Assembly: GCA_964017045.1 (NCBI GenBank)
Contig: OZ024798.1
Location: 27,332,347 to 27,396,346 of the forward strand
From: Omphiscola glabra
Taxonomy: Eukaryota; Mollusca; Gastropoda; Lymnaeidae
Direction of reading: 5' to 3'
Length of the DNA: 64,000 nucleotides
A model generated the notes under the pieces. It made no database searches, was not told the DNA's origin, and worked only from the letters and a program-made list of their open reading frames with translations. The position numbers and the translations under genes were made by a program. Positions 58,580 through 64,000 of the stretch are shown piece after piece; position 1 is the first letter of the stretch; every line of letters starts with the position of its first letter.

Positions 58580-58764
58580 CAGTGGCATAGTGAGAAGGGG
58601 CAAGGGGAAGCATCATGCCACGGGCGCTACTCACAAAGGGGCGCCAAATGGTATATTTTACTATAATATTGTATGGTTTTCGAATGGGGGGCTCTAAAAA
58701 GGTATTGGGGGGAGATAAAAGGGTATTGTGCCCCCGGGCGCGAGTTAAGCTCGCTACGCTACTG
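58580..58764. mobile_element. CAGTGGCGTAG MITE, copy B
   Basis: Same family and orientation as copy A, about 530 bp away, with point changes (CAGTGGCATAG left end, TCGCTACGCTACTG right end). It keeps CCAAATGGTATATTTTACTA and TATGGTTTTCGAA. Confidence 0.85.
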
Positions 58765-59267
58765 CCCCCCCCCCTTTTCCTAACCTAATTTTTTAAGGCC
58801 CTGGGGTCAATGAACATTTTTTAGACACAATTTCCTGGAGAAATCAAAGGAGGGGAGTCGACTCAACAACTTTTTATTTTTCAAAACAACGGAGTGCGGC
58901 GTCAGTAGCGCATGTCATTCTTATGTTAAGTTCAAACATCATTCTATCGTATCTAAAGAAACTAGACTAAGTCATTGCCTATTGTTGAGATGATGGTGTT
59001 CCAAATAACGGTGTTAGGAGAACCTAATGCGAACTATAGCTGTTTAAGTTTTCTTCACGCTGAAACAGGCGAATATGTAAAATAGGTCACCAAAAATAAG
59101 ACACCCCCCTCCATTTGTCAAACTGTTTATAACACAGGTGTTATCTTCCCCCTGGCATGAAAACAAAAATTCCCGTCAGTGTCAGGTGTTTTCTATTTAA
59201 CACCAAACTTCACAGCATAAATCTGGCTATCGGGAAACGTCAAGATAATGAAGGTGACGAAAAGGGA
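58765..59267. other. Spacer, nothing recognised
   Basis: No open frame with a domain and no transposon ends. Confidence 0.45.
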
Positions 59268-59517
59268 AGAAATTTACATGCAGGAAAAAATGGAAGAAAT
59301 TTATATGCATGCAAAGGGGGGAGAAATTTACATGCAGGCAAAAAGGGGAGAAATGTACATGCAGGAAAAAATGGAAGAAATGTAAATGCATGCAAAAAGG
59401 GAAGAAAAGTACATGCAGGCAAAAAGTAAGAAATGTACATGCAGGCAAAGGGGGAAGAAATGTACATGCAGGCAAACTGTGAAGAAATGTACACGCAGGC
59501 AAAAAGGGAAGAAATAT
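59268..59517. repeat. 27-bp satellite, ~9 copies
   Basis: Units GAAGAAATGTACATGCAGGC then AAAAAGG. Multiple of three, so both strands are open; not genes. Confidence 0.93.
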
Positions 59518-59810
59518 GCAGTGCTTTTTCACATAATAAATTTACTTTTTGACATTAATTGTTATGAAGGGAAAGGATTCACAGGTTTTTTTTTATTCCT
59601 TTGGGTTATTCTTTGATATTTCCGGTGACAGGAGCAGTCAGTAAACAAATCTAATAGGGGGTGGTGAAAATGAACTTGGGGTGGGGGGGTAATCAACTCT
59701 GAGAGAATATTTTATATTTAAATTCTTGAAGCATGTATCTAAGTTTAAATATCATTATAAGATGTGCATACTTTTGCCGGTACTCGCATCTAGTTAATAT
59801 CTTAGGGGTC

Positions 59811-59960
59811 ATCCATAATCACGTCACGCTACTGGGGTGCAGTGGCGTTGCTAGGGTAATACCGACCGGGGTCGGGTCTAGATATTTGCGGCACCCTTAC
59901 ACGCCCCACCATAAAAAGAAAATACATGCCGCCCGGGGCGCGCGAAGCTTTTTGCCACCC
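59811..59960. mobile_element. Overlapping transposon-end remnants
   Basis: GGGGTCATCCATAATCACGT then CACGC resembles the CGTCCATTA terminal repeat of the 33.4-kb transposon. It is followed directly by CAGTGGCGTTGCTAGGGT, an end of the CAGTGGCGTA MITE type. Neither element is complete. Confidence 0.5.
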
Positions 59961-60017
59961 TCTTCCACGAAGTAGCCCCAAAAACCTTTTTTAATGATTT
60001 TTTCACCCAGTTGCTAG

Positions 60018-60121
60018 GCTGGACAGTCGGACATGCCACGCTGGACAGTCGGACATGCCACGCTGTAAAGTCGAACATGCCACGCTGGACAGTCAGTCAT
60101 GTCACGCTGAACAGTCAGACA
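60018..60121. repeat. 22-bp repeat, ~5 copies
   Basis: Units GCTGGACAGTCGGACATGCC then AC. Confidence 0.9.
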
Positions 60122-60251
60122 TGATTCAATTACACGTGGACCAAACATAAAACAAAAGTTACTTAGAAATTCCGTGCCGATACGTCATTCGGGTGAGTTC
60201 TCCGACACCCCCCCCCCCCCCAGCTTCTACCTGTCAATAACGTTTGATTTA

Positions 60252-60411
60252 ACTCGACAAGGTCAACTCGACAATGTCAACTCGATAAAGTCAATTCGAC
60301 AAGGTCAACTCGACAAGCTCAACTCAACAAGGTCAACTCGACAAGGTCAACTCGACAAGGTCAACTCGACAAGGTCAACTCGACAAGGTCAACTCTACAA
60401 GGTCATATTAT
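60252..60411. repeat. 14-bp satellite, ~11 copies
   Basis: Units AAGGTCAACTCGAC. Confidence 0.93.
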
Positions 60412-60679
60412 ATGTTAATCGTATTATTTAAACATTAGAATTTTGTTTGTTTGTTTTTTCATTGTAAGTATTTGACATGTTTAACCAGTGAAGTTGTTAA
60501 ATCAGGCACTGATAAAGTACAGCACACGTTAATTAATTCACGCTAATTTTGAGAGCAGTTAAAGGAGCCAATAAGGAGCAGCTATCCAGGTGGGTAAAGA
60601 TGAATAAAAGATCAGTGGCATGGGTGACGACATAATGACGGATAATGTCATGCTCCCTGGAAAAGTCCCTCAGGGGCCA

Positions 60680-60867
60680 CAGGGGCGTAGCTTAAGTGTT
60701 TGGCGCCCGGAGACAAAGTTCATTTTAAAAAGTCTCTCTTTCTTCAACTCTCAAACCAACTATTTTCTTCAATAAAGTAATATCAAAGCAAATTTTGGCG
60801 CCCCGAACTAGTCTGGCACCCAGGGACATCTGTCCACCAGCCCCCCCCCCCTTAGCTACGCCTCTCA
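60680..60867. mobile_element. MITE with GGGGCGTAGCTTAAG ends
   Basis: The left end CAGGGGCGTAGCTTAAG and inverted right end AGAGGCGTAGCTAAG match. The inner TTTGGCGCCCGG and TTTTGGCGCCCCG blocks also recur. About 188 bp, non-coding. Related in its ends to the CAGTGGCGTAGC MITEs. Confidence 0.7.
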
Positions 60868-61609
60868 AGGGCCGCGCTTGGGAGGTTGGAAGGGAGGGGG
60901 TGTACGAATAAAATGATATAAATTCGTTAAGCGCTTTTGGACACTCCAGAAAAAGTAAAACGTGGTACCAAGTGTTTCACCCCATTATCTCTGTCTGAAA
61001 GTTCGTGCTCCAGTCACGCTCCTGTGCAATTTGATAGCCAACTAATTATGTAAATTAAACCACGCTGCCTTACACCTTACATAGAAGTGTCACTGAAGCA
61101 TCCATCTTTCCAGTCTGTGGTGCGGCAGAGACAGTATTTATACCCCGAATTCCTGCGATTGCCTCCCACAAACACTTTCAGTTTAAGCGATTGTCTGGAT
61201 AGCTATGACTATAAACAAAGCTCAAGGGTCAAAGGTCAAGAGCAGACTTTTGAAGTGGCAGGATTCGATTTTTAAAAAATGACTGAATCTCAGCATTAAT
61301 TTTTTGTATTGTCAGCTTTAAAGATTCTGCATGATCACAATCCATGCGTAAAATATTTTTTAAACGGCATTGGAAAAAGTTCCAGAAGGAGATGGCTTTA
61401 ATTGCACAGACAACTTGCGTTCGGACATGGGGGCCGATGTAACGCTCCAACGACAAGCGGGCGGCTTTGGTAATCATGGGTGCAGGGGTTTGAAAAGCGA
61501 GACATGATTCTTCACACCAGGGACACTACGTTGATGCGGATCATTGAAACTCATTGTGCATACGGCGATTTCCAGTACCCTCCCGGTCTCCACGGAGAAG
61601 ATAGTTCTT
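60868..61609. other. Spacer, nothing recognised
   Basis: Two frames of 62-82 codons at 61087-61477 have no recognisable domain. Confidence 0.45.
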
Positions 61610-61744
61610 CTTCTTCTATGTTTTGAGGGCCCACGATCAATGTATTGATTATTCTGGCTCCTATGTTTGTAGAGGGGTTCGCGATGTAACTGTGCATGGT
61701 TTTGAAGAGGATACTTCACTTGTTGCAAGGGCTAGGCGGCGGGT
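61610..61744 (-). mobile_element. LINE 3' UTR, part 1 (same family as 25740-27120)
   Basis: Closely matches 25730-25860: (TTC)n, then AGGGCCCACGATCAAT, TGGCTCCTATG, GAGGATA and TTCACT. It is the 3' untranslated end of the jockey-like element. Its coding side resumes at 63055, beyond two tandem arrays. Confidence 0.85.
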
Positions 61745-62393
61745 GAGCGGAAAAAAAGTCACAGGAAAAAAAGTCACGGAAAAAAAGTCACAAATTTTGC
61801 TAGGAAAAAAAGTAACAGGAAATAAAGTCACAGGAAATAAAGTCACAGGAAATAAAGTCACAGGAAATAAAGTCACAGGAAAAAAGTCACAGGAAATAAA
61901 GTCACAGGAAAAAAAGTCACAGGAAATAAAGTCACAGGAAATAAAGTCACAGGAAATAAAGTCACAGGAAAAAAGTCACAGGAAATAAAGTCACAGGAAA
62001 TAAAGTCACAGGAAATAAAGTCACAGGAAATAAAGTCACAGGAAAAAAGTCACAGGAAATAAAGTCACAGGAAATAAAGTCACAGGAAAAAAGTCACAGG
62101 AAAAAAGTCACAGGAAATAAAGTCACAGGAAATAAAGTCACAGGAAAAAAAGTCACAGGAAATAAAGTCACAGGAAATAAAGTCACAGGAAATAAAGTCA
62201 CAGGAAAAAAGTCACAGGAAAAAAGTCACAGGAAATAAAGTCACAGGAAAAAAGTCACAAGAAATAAAGTCACAGGAAAAAAAGTCACAGGAAATAAAGT
62301 CACAGGAAATAAAGTCACAGGAAATAAAGTCACAGGAAAAAAAGTCACAGGAAATAAAGTCACAGGAAAAAAAGTCACAGGAAAAAAAGTCAG
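61745..62393. repeat. ~15-bp satellite inside a LINE 3' end, ~43 copies
   Basis: Units AAAGTCACAGGAAAT and AAAAAGTCACAGGA. Confidence 0.95.
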
Positions 62394-62435
62394 TCATCAG
62401 ATATCTTAAATAAATTCTGAAAAGAGTGGTGGGAT

Positions 62436-62950
62436 CCCTTTCCTAATGGGATCCCATAGCCCATCGGGCTCCCCACCCCAAATTGTATCCCATATTCCAT
62501 TTTAATCCCGACCCCAATCGGATCCCGACCCCATTGGGTTACAGATCCAGATTTAGATACCAAGAGGGATCCCGTTTCCAAATCGGAAATTGGAATTTTG
62601 GATCCCATTGGAATCCCAACAACATTGGGATACCGATCCCGATTGGTATCCCATTAGGATCCCTACCCCATTGGGATCCTGATCCAGATTGGGATCCCGT
62701 TTCCAAATGGGATCCAAATGGGGATACTGACCCCATTGGAATCCCGACCACATTGGGATACCGATCCTGATTGGGATCCCTTTCCCTAAAGGATCCCATC
62801 GAGATTTTGACGCCATTGGGATCACAACCCCAATTGGGTCCCATTCCCGATTGGTATCCATTTCCAGAAAAGGATCTCATTTGGGATCACAACCCCATTT
62901 GGGATCTCGACGCCATTGGGATCCCGACCCCATTGGGATCCCGAACCCAT
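62436..62950. repeat. Degenerate GGATCCC-rich repeat
   Basis: Loose repetition of GATCCCATTGGGATCCCGAC-like units (about 9 and 18 bp periods), rich in GGATCC palindromes. Confidence 0.8.
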
Positions 62951-63054
62951 GTAAAAAGCCTTGGTGGAACAGAGCCACCCATAAATCCACAAACCCAAAA
63001 ACATTCACTGTTATATATGATTTATATAATAAACACTGAAAATTAGGAGTTTAT

Positions 63055-63190
63055 ATAGGCGGCGGTGGTATTAGGAGCTGTGGGGTTGGAAGGGAGGAGG
63101 CAATAGACGCAAATGTGTCAAGCGTAATTGCCCCAACTGCTGCTTTTGGAAGCTTGTTCCAGTCCGTGACTGCATCATCATTCCCAGAAC
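63055..63190 (-). mobile_element. LINE C-terminus, part 2
   Basis: Minus frame DWNKLPKAAVGAITLDTFAS then IASSLPTPQ matches the carboxy end of the 25.9-kb element (DWNKLPKGTVEAKTLDSFAS). With 61610-61744 it forms one LINE 3' end split by about 1.3 kb of satellite. Confidence 0.87.
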
Positions 63191-63330
63191 GCGATCTGAA
63201 TTCCAAGTCAATTATTAAGAAAACTTGTGCTTTAGACGTCAATTCTTAGTGAGTCGTGGAAAGATGAGAAGACTGCATCCTGCTATCTGTGTAATTCCCT
63301 AAAGCATCAAAGGTTTTACTAGCACACAGC

Positions 63331-63573
63331 GACACGTTTAACAACGTCCTTTGTAAAAAATGCGGAAAAGAATACATAAGTGATACAGGTCGTCGCCTTG
63401 GAGACCGTTTTCAAGAACATCTGTACAACGGCAATAAACAAGCCCTTTGTCCCGTTTCAAACTATTTCAACAGTGCTAACCATAATATAATAATGGACAC
63501 TGCAGTTACTGGTATATTGTATGAGAGTACAGTTTATATGGAAAAGGAATTATTAATAAGAATTGGTACGTAG
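63331..63573 (+). mobile_element. Penelope-like element GIY-YIG endonuclease fragment
   Basis: The plus frame starts SDTFNNVLCKKCGKEYISDT, then GRRLGDRFQEHL, PVSNYFNSANHNIIMD and a final MEKELLIRIGT before TAG (63571-63573). Cys-x-x-Cys-Gly-x-x-Tyr-Ile-x-x-Thr-Gly-Arg followed by R-x-x-EH is the GIY-YIG region that ends Penelope-like retroelement proteins, and E-x-x-LI-x-x-GT is its usual close. The family's usual Glu/Gly before Thr-Gly-Arg is Asp here. No RT part is present upstream, where a stop lies at 63292-63294, so this is a 5'-truncated fragment. Confidence 0.82.
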
Positions 63574-64000
63574 ATTTCATAAGGTATAAAACAAATTAAC
63601 AATTTTACACAACTACAATGTCTTTTTTTTAAATGTTTGGTTTCAAGTCCACCCACTTTCTTTCCATTAATCTGATCTTTTATTTCCGTTAGGGCCTTGT
63701 CCCCATTCTTATTCTTTTCTTTCATTTTCTTAGGTATAGGTAGGATAAACAAATGTCCCGTACATTTAGATTTATATTAGCATTTGCTGAAATGTTTTGA
63801 ATGTCTGTACTGTCTATTCATAATTAAAGCTTAACATATTTTGTTTGTGTCTTATTAATCTATTTTTCTGTAATAAGGTAACAACGTTGAGTGTATTTAG
63901 TTCCATTTCTGACGTCCCGATGATAAAATACATGGGTGTATATAAAAAAAAAAAAAGTTTTAAAATTGACACATTGACAATGGATTCAAAAACCTGACCA
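63574..64000. other. AT-rich right edge
   Basis: No gene recognised. A T/A-rich tail with an A run near 63945. Confidence 0.5.

Overview
The window is eukaryotic nuclear DNA from an invertebrate, most likely a lophotrochozoan and plausibly a gastropod mollusc. The reasons are spliced genes with GT-AG introns, AT-rich intergenic DNA, many decayed non-LTR retrotransposon fragments of the kinds common in mollusc genomes, a Penelope-type GIY-YIG fragment, several hAT-like MITE families (one of SPIN/OC1 type), and a very high density of tandem arrays. The species cannot be fixed from sequence alone.

Three host genes can be supported. (1) A plus-strand Ras-superfamily GTPase has exons at 8269-8345, 10947-11162 and 11800-12075. 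(2) A minus-strand paralogue has exons at 37230-37157, 33123-32938 and 31267-30977. (3) Between them lies a minus-strand major facilitator transporter, intact over 601 codons (17577-15772), apparently with a 5'-UTR intron just before its ATG. The two GTPases are convergent, share a splice phase at their first visible exon, have unusual G3 motifs (DTCCKQ and DVSSQ), a shared basic 'RR+SL..NMS++LG..F' tail and no CAAX box. This suggests an RGK/RERG-like class. Their P-loop (G1) exons were not found in the window.

Layout: 1-836 LINE fragment; 908-1086 hAT MITE; 1.2-5.7 kb AT-rich intergenic DNA with one SINE-like repeat; 5.7-8.2 kb satellites; 8.3-12.3 kb GTPase 1, with introns full of arrays and a LINE fragment; 15.6-17.6 kb transporter; 18.7-25.5 kb satellites and SINE-like elements; 25.7-27.1 kb LINE; 28.5-30.4 kb satellites; 31-37.2 kb GTPase 2; 37.9-50.7 kb satellites, MITEs and LINE tails; 51.7-56.4 kb one 4.7-kb array open in all three plus frames; 58-64 kb MITEs, arrays and a LINE 3' end split by arrays, then the Penelope fragment. 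Tandem arrays of about 40 unrelated families take up roughly 20 kb by my coordinates.

The most striking observation is where arrays begin. In both GTPase genes an array starts exactly at an exon's 3' end, and each unit re-copies the last coding bases plus the consensus 5' splice site: about 20 copies after exon 8269-8345 and about 13 after exon 33123-32938. Each gene therefore has one real donor followed by a run of decoy donors. Similar seeding is seen at the end of the transporter gene (one duplication), at a LINE stop codon (50.2 kb), at a MITE end (18.8 kb) and at a SINE/LINE tail (11.4 kb).
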